The notes: generated by a model not told the origin, from the letters alone. Counted from the first letter of the stretch, positions 43,738 through 52,954 are shown. The stretch is 64,000 nucleotides of DNA from Motiliproteus sp036960405 (GCA_036960405.1 JBALWS010000010.1:6628-70627); one strand, 5' to 3'. Program-made: numbers and translations.

Positions 43738-45345
43738 CTATATTTTGAATTCACCGATCAGTTGATTTAGCTTGGCAACGTTGAGTTTCAAGCTTTCGCT
43801 GATTTGATGAACCGCCGTCACCGCGTCTGAATTGGTACGTGCGACTTCCGAGATAGTGGTGATGTTGTGACTGATATCGGTCGAGAGATGACTTTGCTGT
43901 TCCGCGGCTGTTGCAACCTGAGTATTCATCGAATTAATACTGCTGATATTGCCGTCGATCTCTTCTAGAGAGCCTCGAACTTCGGCTACCGCATCACTCG
44001 AACGTTGCGCATGTTCGGCACCACTTTGTATCACCGTGATCGCCTCATCCATACTGTGATGGAGCTTGGAAACCATCTCTTGAATCTCTTCGGTCGATTG
44101 CTGGGAGCGACCGGCAAGCGTTCGGACCTCGTCGGCTACGACCGCAAAACCGCGCCCCTGTTCGCCTGCACGTGCCGCCTCGATGGCAGCGTTAAGGGCT
44201 AACAGGTTGGTTTGTTCCGAGATGCTCTTGATAACATCCAGAACTCCGCCGATGTTCTTACTGTCTTCACCCAGTCGTTCGATCGCCTGCTGAGCGCTTT
44301 CCATCTCGGTCATCAAAGCGCTGATCTCTGCGGTAGTAGAGTCGCTGATGTTGCGGCCGTGCTGAGATTGAGTATTGACTGTCTCGGTTTTAGCCGCCGT
44401 ATTGGTGGCGTTATGGGCGACCTCCTGAGCGGATGACAGCAGCTGGTTCATCGCAGTCGCGGCTTGCTCGGTTTCGGCTAATTGTGACGTCATCCCGTCA
44501 TTGGCTTGTTTTGCCGAGTCCGACAGATTGACCGCAGCATGTTCTAATTCGTCCACGACCTGATGCATGGTTTGGATGGTGTGGTGAGTTTTTTCGACAA
44601 AACGGTTGATCCAACCAGCGGTGATACCCAGTTCATCGCGTCGAGTTTCGTCTAGTCGCTTGGTCAGATCGCCTTCTCCTTGGGCCAGATCTTTAGCCAT
44701 ATCGGACATCACTTCGATCGGCTTCAGCAGCATCGAAAATACCGAGAAAGACATGGCGATTAGGGTCGCAAAAAATGCCACAGCCAAGATGATCACGGTG
44801 TTTTTCAACGTGACAGTAAAGCGTTCTTGTTGATCAAGATTACTGCGAGAGCGTTCGCCTACACTCGCTAGTACGGTGTTCACCTGATCGTTCAGTGCTT
44901 CCGCCGCTTTATCGAACACTGCCATGATCTGGTTACCGCCAGCAGGCCCTTCCGCTACATAGGCTTTGGCCATGCGATTTCCGGTGGTGAAGTAGCTGTC
45001 TAGCGCTGGGCCGATCTGTTGGTATATCGCGGCATTCTCGCTATCCAGTTTGGCCAGTTCAGATAACAGCCTTTGGGCAGCCTGATAATGTTCTTTTGCA
45101 AGGTCCAAGCCATCGTTCAGCCCATCCTGGCCGCGAGTGGCACTGATGTCTGTGATCCACTGTTGAATCTGGATAACTGCGATTTGCAGCTCATAGGTTT
45201 TGATGACGATGGGTTCGTAAGTACTGCTGATAGCCACCGAGGAGTGGTGGATACGGTTGGCTTGATACACCATGAACGAGGACTGCGCGAGCAGTGCGGC
45301 TAATAAAATCGCTAAAGCCAGATAGATTTTATTTCGAATACTCAT
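43738..45345 (-). CDS. Methyl-accepting chemotaxis protein
   Basis: A 535-residue chemoreceptor. A membrane helix (about residues 7-28) and a second one (about 183-207) flank a helical periplasmic sensor of roughly 155 residues, probably a four-helix bundle. A HAMP region follows (LKPIEVMSDMAKDLAQGEGD), then a long cytoplasmic coiled coil with the hairpin tip LLALNAAIEAARAGEQGRGF and VVADEVRTLAGRSQQSTEEI. It should signal through CheA/CheW to flagella or pili; no che gene is in the window. Ligand unknown. The C-terminus lacks an NWETF-like tether. It stands alone, converging on the Lon-family gene. Confidence 0.93.
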   Translation of the reverse strand: MSIRNKIYLALAILLAALLAQSSFMVYQANRIHHSSVAISSTYEPIVIKTYELQIAVIQIQQWITDISATRGQDGLNDGLDLAKEHYQAAQRLLSELAKLDSENAAIYQQIGPALDSYFTTGNRMAKAYVAEGPAGGNQIMAVFDKAAEALNDQVNTVLASVGERSRSNLDQQERFTVTLKNTVIILAVAFFATLIAMSFSVFSMLLKPIEVMSDMAKDLAQGEGDLTKRLDETRRDELGITAGWINRFVEKTHHTIQTMHQVVDELEHAAVNLSDSAKQANDGMTSQLAETEQAATAMNQLLSSAQEVAHNATNTAAKTETVNTQSQHGRNISDSTTAEISALMTEMESAQQAIERLGEDSKNIGGVLDVIKSISEQTNLLALNAAIEAARAGEQGRGFAVVADEVRTLAGRSQQSTEEIQEMVSKLHHSMDEAITVIQSGAEHAQRSSDAVAEVRGSLEEIDGNISSINSMNTQVATAAEQQSHLSTDISHNITTISEVARTNSDAVTAVHQISESLKLNVAKLNQLIGEFKI

Positions 45346-45462
45346 AGACTTCTCATCACGTTTATTTTAATCAGTTGAGAGATACTGAACAAAAGCTGCT
45401 GTGTTGGCAAGGAGGGAGTGTTGTGCGCTTGGTCCTAGCTCGTTTAAGGCCACTCCCGCCAG

Positions 45463-46341
45463 ATGGCTGAGCTGCGTCAGCAGATTCTATCGCTGGCCGG
45501 GACTCCGGTCGATGTTGTGATTAACGGTGCCACCGGTACCGGCAAGGAGTTGGTTGCGCGCAGCCTGCACGATTTTGCAACCGTCGGGAGCAGCCTTTTG
45601 TCGCGGTTAGCTGCGGCGCCATCCCGGAGGCGCTGTTTGAAAATGAACTGTTTGGCCACGAGAAAGGGGCGTTTACCGGGGCCCGCAGCCAGCGGATCGG
45701 CAAGATCGAGTATGCCCACAAAGGCACCCTGTTTTTGGATGAGATAGAGAGCATGCCGCTCAACTTCCAAATAAAATTGCTGCGGGTACTGCAGGAACGC
45801 AAGCTGGAGCGGGTCGGCTCGAACCGTGAGATCAACCTCGATATCTGGGTGATTGCTGCCACCAAGGTGAATCTGGAGCAAGCGTCGGCGGCAGGCGAGT
45901 TCAGGGAGGATCTGTTCTAGCGCTTTAATGTGGCAGAACTGCATATTCCGCGTTTGGCCGAGCGATTAGAAGATACCCCGCTGCTGTTCGATTACTTTGG
46001 GCGTAAAGCGGCGCTGCAATACGAGCGCGATTTTTCAGGCCCGACCGAGGACGATATTGCCGCGCTGATGAACGGTGACTGGCCGGGTAATTTTGCCAGC
46101 TCAAAAATGTGTCTGAGCGCTATGTCTTGGGCATCGAGTCGGCACGTGGTGTTCGCGCTATTCTGGGCCAAGCGGAAGATCAGTCGATCGATACTGCATC
46201 GGCCAACGGTTTGTCCGAGTGTGTACAGCAGTTTGAACGACAACTGATTATGCAGTCATTGCGCACAACGGCAATATTATCGCTGTCACCGAGGAGCTGA
46301 AACTGCCTCGCCGTACCTTTAATAACAAGATGCAGCAGTAA
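45463..46341 (+). pseudogene. Sigma-54-dependent activator, decayed
   Basis: Remnant of an NtrC/DctD-type AAA+ activator spread over three reading frames. Recognisable pieces in order: ATP-binding loop INGATGTGKELVARSLHDF, then in a second frame REQPFVAVSCGAIPEALFEN, the sigma-54 contact loop GAFTGA, FLDEIESMPLNFQIKLLRVL and EFREDLF followed by an in-frame TAG (45918-45920) where Tyr is expected, then RFNVAELHIPRLAERLEDTP. Frameshifts lie near 45582, 46095 and 46264; a further frame gives LKNVSERYVLG and the C-terminal LPRRTFNNKM of the Fis-like DNA-binding region. The N-terminal receiver is missing. Four lesions mark it as non-functional. Confidence 0.88.
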
Positions 46342-46464
46342 CATATCCAGCGAAAGGAGGTCATATCCTGATCAGGTGAATAGGATTCAGGGGGAAAGGG
46401 AATCGTTACGGCGGTCGGACAAAGCCCTTGCCAGCGACTAGACTTTATCCATCATTCTTCATAG

Positions 46465-46863
46465 ATGGAACTTGCTGTCATGCTGATGAAACTGGAACAG
46501 AGTTCTTCAAACCGGCTGGGTTTTCTAGCTAGTGGTAAGCTGACCGACAATGACTATAAGAACTTCCTGATTCCCGAGATACAACAGGCTTTAGAGCAGC
46601 ATCCGTCTATACGGCTACTGTTTCTGTTGGAGGGCTTTCGGGGCTGGGAGCTGCAAGCGGCCTGGGATGATCTGGTGTTCGGGTTGCAGATTAACTCAAA
46701 AGTCGAGCGATTGGCGGTGATCGGTGACCAGGACTGGGAGCGCTGGATGGCGCAGCTAGCCAACCCCTTTAGCCATGGTGAGGTGCAGTATTTTAACCTT
46801 AATCAGACCCAGCAAGCGTGGCACTGGCTGTCTCAAGAGGCTGCTGCAGGTAGTACAGTCTAA
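46465..46863 (+). CDS. STAS/SpoIIAA-like protein
   Basis: A 132-residue (or 127/125 with starts at 46480 or 46486) protein of the SpoIIAA-like STAS/SEC14 superfamily: LGFLASGKLTDNDYKNFLIP, IRLLFLLEGFRGWELQAAWD and VERLAVIGDQDWERWMA are hallmarks of this small cytosolic family. Function is not established; proposed roles include lipid binding or stress response. The ATG at 46480 has GGA about ten bases upstream and may be the true start. Its last 65 bp overlap the convergent MFS gene. Confidence 0.85.
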   Translation: MELAVMLMKLEQSSSNRLGFLASGKLTDNDYKNFLIPEIQQALEQHPSIRLLFLLEGFRGWELQAAWDDLVFGLQINSKVERLAVIGDQDWERWMAQLANPFSHGEVQYFNLNQTQQAWHWLSQEAAAGSTV

Positions 46864-48013
46864 GCGCTAAGCCTGCGGTCACCGTCAGCACCAATAACGA
46901 CCCGATAACGACGCCCGGCCAACGAGCGTGCTGCCAGAATGGATCGAGATAGAACCCACCACTACTGGCTCCCAGGTAATAACACAGCAGATACAGCGAC
47001 GACGCGCTGGCCCGTGCCCGCTCGGCGTGGCGATTGACCCAGGCGCTGCAGATCGAGTGACAGATAAAAAAGCCAAAGCTGCTGATCAACAAGCCACCAA
47101 TGATGCCGGTTAGGGTTAGGCTGAGTGTCACCATAGTTCCCAGCATCATAATCAGAACGCCGGCAAACATGCACAGCGGCTGTGAATAACGTTGGCTGAT
47201 CTTGCCCGAGATGGCCGATCCAAACGAGCCCGTCAGATAGGTCAGAAACAGCATCCCCAGCCAAGTGGGTTCTAGCTGGAACGGCGCGTCGCTGAGTACG
47301 TAGGTGATATAGCTGTATTGGTTGGAGAAGATAAAGAAATTCAGCCCACCGATCAGGTAAGCGCTGACCAGCAGCGGGTTTTTCAGGTGGCCAGCCAGAT
47401 CGGAGGCCATAGTGGTCAGTCGCAATGGCCGGGGTTGAAACTGTTGCGATGGTGGCAGTAACTTGGCAAACAGCAACACTCCCAGCAGGCTCAACCCCCC
47501 CATCAGGTAAAATGCCGACTGCCAGCCAGCGAGGTCGGTCATGCTGCCGCCGAGTATCCGGCCACTGATACCGCCTAGCGTGTTAGCGCTGATATACAGC
47601 CCCACCGCGAGAAGAAGTGCGGGGCGTTCGAACTCGTCGCCCATGTAGGCGATCGCGATCGCCGGCAGCCCTCCTAGCATCAGCCCTTGGATCATTCGTA
47701 GCCCCAGCAACCCGGCATAGCTGTCTACCAGCGGTATCAGCAGGGTTAACAGGCTAGCTCCGGTCAGGGTAAACAACATGATCCGACGTCGCCCCAGCGA
47801 GTCTGATAGCGGCCCGTAAACCAGCAACGATATGCCAAGAGTTAACGTGGCTAAAGACAGCGACCAAGTGGCTTGCAGCGCGTTGAGGTCGAACAGCTCG
47901 CGTAGCAGCGGAAATAACGGCTGGGTGATATATAGGTTGCAGAACACAATAAAGGAGCCCAGGCACAGCGCTAACGTGGCGCGGTAATAAGCAGGGGTTC
48001 CGGCTTGGATCAT
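46799..48013 (-). CDS. Major facilitator superfamily transporter (YnfM-like)
   Basis: A 404-residue protein with 12 predicted membrane helices. The loop 2-3 motif YGPLSDSLGRRRIMLFTLTG (about residues 66-85) is the MFS motif A, and SANTLGGISGRILGGSMTDL is characteristic of the YnfM/Bcr-like drug and sugar efflux group. The substrate is unknown. It is divergent from a LysR regulator across 129 bp with an AT-rich ATACATATGT segment, so regulation by that protein is likely. Its 3' end overlaps the convergent STAS gene by 65 bp. Confidence 0.92.
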   Translation of the reverse strand: MIQAGTPAYYRATLALCLGSFIVFCNLYITQPLFPLLRELFDLNALQATWSLSLATLTLGISLLVYGPLSDSLGRRRIMLFTLTGASLLTLLIPLVDSYAGLLGLRMIQGLMLGGLPAIAIAYMGDEFERPALLLAVGLYISANTLGGISGRILGGSMTDLAGWQSAFYLMGGLSLLGVLLFAKLLPPSQQFQPRPLRLTTMASDLAGHLKNPLLVSAYLIGGLNFFIFSNQYSYITYVLSDAPFQLEPTWLGMLFLTYLTGSFGSAISGKISQRYSQPLCMFAGVLIMMLGTMVTLSLTLTGIIGGLLISSFGFFICHSICSAWVNRHAERARASASSLYLLCYYLGASSGGFYLDPFWQHARWPGVVIGSLLVLTVTAGLALRLYYLQQPLETASATLAGSD

Positions 48014-48142
48014 AGTGGCAATCTTTAGATAAAGGAGGCGGTACTCTAGCAGTCGGCTTTGAATATCAAAAATATATAATACATATGTAAGCTATATCTA
48101 AATGATATGATCAAGGTTCTGTAGATAGGAGATAACACGACG

Positions 48143-49033
48143 GTGGATAGCCGAAAGTTGCGCATCTTTTATGAAGTCGCCAAGCACGGCAGCTTTACTC
48201 GAGCCGCCAAAGCACTACCGATGGCGCAACCGGCGGTCAGTATCGCGGTGCGTAAACTGGAGCAGGAACTCGATCTACTGTTGTTTCAGCGTCAGGATAA
48301 GCAGATCACTATGACCTCCGAGGGCCAGGTATTGTTTCGCCATGCCGAACGGGTATTGGCCGATATGGATCAGGCGCAACTGGAGATGGACGAGCTCAAG
48401 GGGTTGCGCAAAGGCGAAGTTCGTATCGGCATCCCCAGTATGCTCGGCAGCTATTACTTTCCCGAACTGCTGATGGCTTTCAAGCAGCGTTACCCCGATC
48501 TGAAACTCTCGGTAGAGGAGGCCGGCACCCGTGATATTCAGTTGATGATCGATGCCGGTGAGCTGGATATGGGGATTATCGTTCGTGATCAGCTCCCCGA
48601 GCAGCTTGAGGCAGAACTGTTTTTGCGTGAGGAGATGGTGGTCTGTGTCCCCCGCGATCATCGCTTTAGCCAGCAACAACAGGTCTCTTTTGATCAGTTC
48701 TTTAGCGAACCCTTGGTATTGTTCAAGCAAGGTTATTTTCATCGTGAGTATATCGACCGACTGGCGCAACAGAGTGGCAACTCGATGCAGATCGAATTTG
48801 AAACCAATCTGATTTCGTTGATTCGCTCGATCGTTGACAAGGGCTTCGGCATTACCACCTTTCTAAAGATGGTGGTGGACGACGACCCTAAGCTGGTGGC
48901 GCGCTCGTTTGTCAAACCGGTGTGGCTGGATCTTTGTATAGCCTGGAAGCGGGGCGGATACCTCTCTCACGCCGACCGCCGCTTTGTTCAGTTTCTGCTG
49001 AGTCATGCACGCAGTACCCGAGTAAATGAGTAA
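48143..49033 (+). CDS. LysR-family transcriptional regulator
   Basis: A 296-residue regulator starting at GTG 48143 (MDSRKLRIFYEVAKHGSFTR). The N-terminal helix-turn-helix (SFTRAAKALPMAQPAVSIAV RKLEQEL, residues 18-44) is followed by a linker helix and a periplasmic-binding-protein-like effector domain (GEVRIGIPSMLGSYYFPELL). A GTG start overlapping no other gene is preceded by AGGAGA. It is transcribed away from the MFS transporter and probably controls it and itself, responding to the exported compound. Effector unknown. Confidence 0.93.
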   Translation: MDSRKLRIFYEVAKHGSFTRAAKALPMAQPAVSIAVRKLEQELDLLLFQRQDKQITMTSEGQVLFRHAERVLADMDQAQLEMDELKGLRKGEVRIGIPSMLGSYYFPELLMAFKQRYPDLKLSVEEAGTRDIQLMIDAGELDMGIIVRDQLPEQLEAELFLREEMVVCVPRDHRFSQQQQVSFDQFFSEPLVLFKQGYFHREYIDRLAQQSGNSMQIEFETNLISLIRSIVDKGFGITTFLKMVVDDDPKLVARSFVKPVWLDLCIAWKRGGYLSHADRRFVQFLLSHARSTRVNE

Positions 49034-49160
49034 GATTCAAGATAACGTGGGAACATTTCAATTCCATTCGCCTTGTCCCGGGCAGATCTGATCAGACTTT
49101 ATGCTATGATTGCCGCCCATTTTGGATTGATCCACAGTTTAGACCGAGGGCGTTGGCGTC

Positions 49161-50393
49161 ATGAATAAGGTTACATCACTGGGCAAGAGCAAAATTAAAT
49201 TCTTGCTGCTGGAAGGCGTACACCAGTCAGCAGTTGATACGCTCAACGCATCTGGCTACACCAACATCGATTACCTGCCAACAGCGCTGCCTGAAGACGA
49301 GCTGATCGAACGGATCAAGGATGCCCATTTTGTCGGTATCCGTTCACGCACCCAGTTGAACAGCAAGGTGTTCGCCGCAGCAGAAAAACTGTTGGCGGTG
49401 GGCTGTTTCTGCATTGGTACCAACCAGGTTGATCTGAAGGCCGCGATCGAACGTGGCGTGACGGTATTTAACGCGCCGTTCTCCAACACGCGCAGTGTTG
49501 CCGAGCTGGTATTGGCCGAGTCAATCATCCTGCTGCGCGGCGTGGCTGAGCGTAACGCGAAGGCGCATCGTGGTGTGTGGGATAAGTCGGCGAAAAACTC
49601 TTACGAGATTCGCGGCAAGAAGCTGGGCATCGTCGGCTACGGCAGCATCGGTTCGCAGTTGAGTGTGATGGCCGAATCGATGGGGATGGAAGTTTGCTTC
49701 TACGACGTCGTGACCAAGCTGCCACTGGGTAATGCTAGCCAGGTCGGATCAATGCAGGAGTTGCTGGCACAGAGCGATATCGTCAGCCTGCACGTTCCCG
49801 AAAACGCTTCGACCAAGGATATGATCGGTGCCGAGCAATTGGCGCAGATGAAGCAGGGCAGCATCCTGATCAATGCCGCACGCGGTACCGTGATCGATAT
49901 CGACGCGCTGTGCGATACCCTCGGTTCCGGCAAGCTGCTGGGTGCTGCGATCGATGTGTTCCCGGTCGAGCCGAAGTCCAACAAAGAAGAGTTTATCTCG
50001 CCGCTGCGTGAGTTCGACAACGTTATTTTGACTCCCCATGTAGGCGGTAGCACGCTCGAAGCACAGGAAAATATCGGCTACGAAGTGGCCGAAAAGCTGG
50101 CCAAGTACTCCGATAACGGTTCCACCATTACCTCGGTCAACTTCCCCGAAGTGGCGCTGCCCGCGCATCCTGGTAAGCACCGCCTGCTGCACATCCACCA
50201 GAACGTGCCTGGCGTACTGACCGCGATCAACCATGTGTTTTCCGATCACGATATCAACATCAGCGGTCAGTATCTGCAGACCAACGACAAGGTCGGTTAC
50301 GTAGTTATGGACATCGATGCCGAGCATAGCGAGTTGGCGGTCAAGCAGCTTAAACAGGTTGAAGGCACTATCCGTTGCCGAGTGCTGTTTTAA
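49161..50393 (+). CDS. serA: D-3-phosphoglycerate dehydrogenase
   Basis: A 410-residue enzyme, the same length as E. coli SerA. It has the substrate-binding domain (VGIRSRTQLN, GCFCIGTNQVDL), the NAD-binding fold (LGIVGYGSIGSQLSVMAES), catalytic ARGTVID and TPHVGGSTLEAQENIG with the catalytic histidine, and a C-terminal ACT domain (DINISGQYLQTNDKVGYVVM) through which serine inhibits the enzyme. It starts serine synthesis from 3-phosphoglycerate. Single-gene unit with a strong terminator at 50417. Confidence 0.97.
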   Translation: MNKVTSLGKSKIKFLLLEGVHQSAVDTLNASGYTNIDYLPTALPEDELIERIKDAHFVGIRSRTQLNSKVFAAAEKLLAVGCFCIGTNQVDLKAAIERGVTVFNAPFSNTRSVAELVLAESIILLRGVAERNAKAHRGVWDKSAKNSYEIRGKKLGIVGYGSIGSQLSVMAESMGMEVCFYDVVTKLPLGNASQVGSMQELLAQSDIVSLHVPENASTKDMIGAEQLAQMKQGSILINAARGTVIDIDALCDTLGSGKLLGAAIDVFPVEPKSNKEEFISPLREFDNVILTPHVGGSTLEAQENIGYEVAEKLAKYSDNGSTITSVNFPEVALPAHPGKHRLLHIHQNVPGVLTAINHVFSDHDINISGQYLQTNDKVGYVVMDIDAEHSELAVKQLKQVEGTIRCRVLF

Positions 50394-50416
50394 ACCCAGC
50401 CTATTGGGTTTAAACG

Positions 50417-50446
50417 AAAACCGGCGCCTAGGCGCCGGTTTTTTTT
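50417..50446 (+). terminator. Rho-independent terminator after serA
   Basis: AAAACCGGCGCC and GGCGCCGGTTTT pair perfectly (12 bp) around TA, followed by further U residues. The converging response-regulator gene ends about 40 bp to the right. Confidence 0.93.
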
Positions 50447-50487
50447 GCTTGGCGTTTCTGCGTGCCGACATTACTGCGAGCAATACG

Positions 50488-51009
50488 CTAGCTGCTGCAG
50501 ATAATACTTCCGTCAGACGCCCAGTTTACCTTGGTGATACCAGGGCTTTCAGCTTCTAGGCGTTCAAGTTCAGTTTTTTGGTAGTCAATTTGGAGTTGCT
50601 GGGATCTGACGAGATCTGCCAACCGTCGATTCTCTAGCAGATCCTGGCGATGGTGCAGCGCTTTTTCGATGGTGATCTTTAGCTCTGTCTCACACCAAGG
50701 TTTGGGTATAAAACGGTAAATTTCCGCGTCGTTGATGGCATGCACGACGGCATCCATATCGGCGTGACCGCTAAGGATGATCCGGAAGGTATCGGGTTGA
50801 ATGGCTTTTATCTCTTTTAAGAAGGTAACTCCGTTCATCACAGGCATTCGATAATCAGAAATGACCAAGTCAACGGGCTCTGACGCGGCGAAAGTTAGGG
50901 CTTCTTCCGGGTTACTGAAACAATGTAGGGCCCAACATTCGCGTCGTAACGAGCGTTTGAGTGCATTGAGCACAAGGGGGTCATCATCAACAATCATGAC
51001 TCGGTTCAT
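50488..51009 (-). CDS. Response regulator (receiver plus short coiled coil)
   Basis: A 173-residue protein with a full receiver domain: acidic pocket VDDDP (residues 8-11), phosphoacceptor Asp52 in LVISDYRMP, and the KPW motif (IPKPWCETEL) typical of receivers linked to HD-GYP proteins. A coiled-coil tail of about 45 residues (LVRSQQLQIDYQKTELERLE) follows and there is no output domain. It ends in GSIICSS. Its start overlaps the stop of the upstream HD-GYP-like regulator by 4 bp, so the two are co-translated. It may act as a phosphate sink, an adaptor, or a partner in dimerisation for that protein. Confidence 0.9.
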   Translation of the reverse strand: MNRVMIVDDDPLVLNALKRSLRRECWALHCFSNPEEALTFAASEPVDLVISDYRMPVMNGVTFLKEIKAIQPDTFRIILSGHADMDAVVHAINDAEIYRFIPKPWCETELKITIEKALHHRQDLLENRRLADLVRSQQLQIDYQKTELERLEAESPGITKVNWASDGSIICSS

Positions 51010-52364
51010 TGCTTAGGTTCTTCCGCCACATAGATGACATAGGGATGCTCTTCATGCCTTTCCAGTCGACGCAGCTTTTCGACTAGAAGTTCAGTTAGGA
51101 CCCGCCCCTTGGTGAGTAATAACATCTCGCTATTATTGTAAAGGTCGTGGGATAACCTCATTCCTGGTTCTAGTTGGGCGGTGTTAACGCAATGACCAGT
51201 GGGTTCTCTCTCCAGATCAGGCTGATGCTCAACAATCTGGACGAGTATCTCAACGAGATGAGGATCGTATTTTTTTCCACCCTGAAGCTGGACGTGTCCC
51301 AACGCCGCTTTGTTGGAAAGCGCCTCGGTTTGAAATTTTCCGTTTCTAAGGCCGTAAAAATCCTTAGTAATGGAAAGAATTCTGGCACCGATTGGAATCT
51401 GTATACCGTGCAACTTTTGAGGAAACCCCGAGCCATCAAAATACTCTTCATGCGCTCCAATGATTGCTGCTGAGGGTTGAAGTGCTTCAATGGCCATCAG
51501 TGACGATTGACCCAGGGTTGGATGCTGTTGGTACTTTTTCTGGGCCTTTGGGCTGAGGCAAAAGAACGGGCGATCCAGTAAGTGGTCTGGCAGACTGAGT
51601 TTGCCCAGCTCATGCAGTAACCCGGAAAAATAGATATCTTGGACCTGTTCGCTGTCCAATTTTGCTAACTTTGCCATTGCTCGAGCCAAGCTAGCGATCT
51701 TGTCAGCATCTCGGCCAGAAAGATGTTCGCGCATACTGATTAAGTTGGTAAAAACGCGAATGGTTTGCTGGTAACTGGCAGAAAGCTGCTGGTAGGCAAG
51801 ATCAAGCATTTCTGCTGTTTGTTTCAGCTCTCCAGAACGTGCCTCAACCTTGTGCTCAAGATTTTGGTTTAACTCCTTGAGTTGATCATTCTGGAACTGG
51901 GTTAAGTGTGCTAAACGTTTTTTTTCCGTCTCCAAGCGCTTGGTGTGCAGTGCTTGGCCAACAGTTAACGTGACATCGGTATCTTCCCAAGGTTTGCTCA
52001 GATAGCGGTAAATTTTACCCTTATTGATCGCTTCGACTGTTGAGTCGATATCGGAAAAGCCGGTTAACAAAATGCGAATAACATCGGGGTAATGTATTGC
52101 TACTTCGCGTAAAAACTCGGCTCCATCCATCTCGGGCATACGCATATCAGAGATGATCAGGTCGATGGAATGTTGGCTCAGTATCTCCAAACCTTCTTTA
52201 GCGCTGGTGGCTTGATAGAGGGTGTAGCCGAGAGGGCGGAATAAACGTCGTAGTGAAGAAAGTATATTGGGTTCGTCATCGACGAAGAGAATACTTTCTT
52301 TGCTTGTTTCGGTAGGGCGTTTAACCGTGGAACTTTGTACTGGAGGGATCTGTAGCTCAGACAT
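51006..52364 (-). CDS. Response regulator with degenerate HD-GYP domain
   Basis: A 452-residue protein. The receiver spans about residues 23-140 with Asp73 in LIISDMRMP and SKPW; a coiled coil (141-205) leads to an RpfG-like HD-GYP domain (about 205-385). Key residues are altered: the HD pair is His251-Glu252 (LHELGK), the HHE motif reads AHEE at 304-307, GYP is GFP, and the later D..YD metal site reads TKDFYGL. Loss of several metal ligands suggests it no longer cleaves cyclic di-GMP and may bind it or partners instead. A further C-terminal domain of about 65 residues is unassigned. It overlaps the next regulator by 4 bp. Confidence 0.88.
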   Translation of the reverse strand: MSELQIPPVQSSTVKRPTETSKESILFVDDEPNILSSLRRLFRPLGYTLYQATSAKEGLEILSQHSIDLIISDMRMPEMDGAEFLREVAIHYPDVIRILLTGFSDIDSTVEAINKGKIYRYLSKPWEDTDVTLTVGQALHTKRLETEKKRLAHLTQFQNDQLKELNQNLEHKVEARSGELKQTAEMLDLAYQQLSASYQQTIRVFTNLISMREHLSGRDADKIASLARAMAKLAKLDSEQVQDIYFSGLLHELGKLSLPDHLLDRPFFCLSPKAQKKYQQHPTLGQSSLMAIEALQPSAAIIGAHEEYFDGSGFPQKLHGIQIPIGARILSITKDFYGLRNGKFQTEALSNKAALGHVQLQGGKKYDPHLVEILVQIVEHQPDLEREPTGHCVNTAQLEPGMRLSHDLYNNSEMLLLTKGRVLTELLVEKLRRLERHEEHPYVIYVAEEPKQ

Positions 52365-52510
52365 CAGGGGATCAGACTCCTTTCATGTAACAGCATGAAC
52401 AATTCTGTCTATGCCTTCATGATTTCTCTGTATGTTGCGGAAGATTTTAAACCAATAGGGTTCTTCTTTGATATCCGATTTTTACTGATAATTTCTGCCT
52501 CTTATGTCTT

Positions 52511-52954
52511 CTATGGCTTACCTTTTGGTTTGTTTAACCTCGACTTTTCGATCATGGTGGTCAGCTTTTCACTGGGGGTTCCGTGCATAAAGTTGAGGAG
52601 TTCGCTCCGAGCTTGTTCCTCACTCATCCCTTGAGCTGAAAGGGTGACGATTAATTTAGAAAAGTGCTGGCGCCGGATCACACCTCGCTTGCTGTTATCG
52701 CGGCGATCAGAGAAAAAATCCATCAAAGTAGAACCACAGACACAGTTACGAAATACCTCGAGGATGAGGCTCTCATCATCATCAGTAGCGATTTTGATGC
52801 CACTTCTTTTACTGAGCGCCTCGGTTTCGTGTACGAACTGTTGTACATCTTTGAAGGTACGGCCGCAGTAGCTGCACGTTTTTGGAAAGGCCGATTCCGA
52901 CAATGCTTTGAGGCCTTCAAAGAGATCCTGTGTTGAGGTTTTTGGTTTGCTCAT
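52511..52954 (-). CDS. Hypothetical protein with four cysteines (possible metal or redox site)
   Basis: A 147-residue soluble protein that could not be assigned to a named family. Cys27 and Cys30 (CSYCGRTF) and Cys71 and Cys73 (RNCVCGSTLMDFF) could form a zinc- or iron-binding or redox site. The C-terminus is basic (LTTMIEKSRLNKPKGKP). It has a long predicted helix between the two pairs. The gene lies between a histidine kinase and an HD-GYP-like regulator on the same strand, with gaps of about 100 and 146 bp, so a sensory or adaptor role is an inference from context only. Confidence 0.72.
   Translation of the reverse strand: MSKPKTSTQDLFEGLKALSESAFPKTCSYCGRTFKDVQQFVHETEALSKRSGIKIATDDDESLILEVFRNCVCGSTLMDFFSDRRDNSKRGVIRRQHFSKLIVTLSAQGMSEEQARSELLNFMHGTPSEKLTTMIEKSRLNKPKGKP

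Noticed and set aside
46367..46376. Palindrome CCTGATCAGG with a nearby AAAGGAGG
   Set aside because: A 10-bp palindrome is expected by chance at this length, and the purine-rich segment has no start codon at a suitable distance.
48275..48769. 164-residue minus-strand frame opposite the LysR gene
   Set aside because: Mirror reading of the LysR coding sequence; its length reflects codon bias only.
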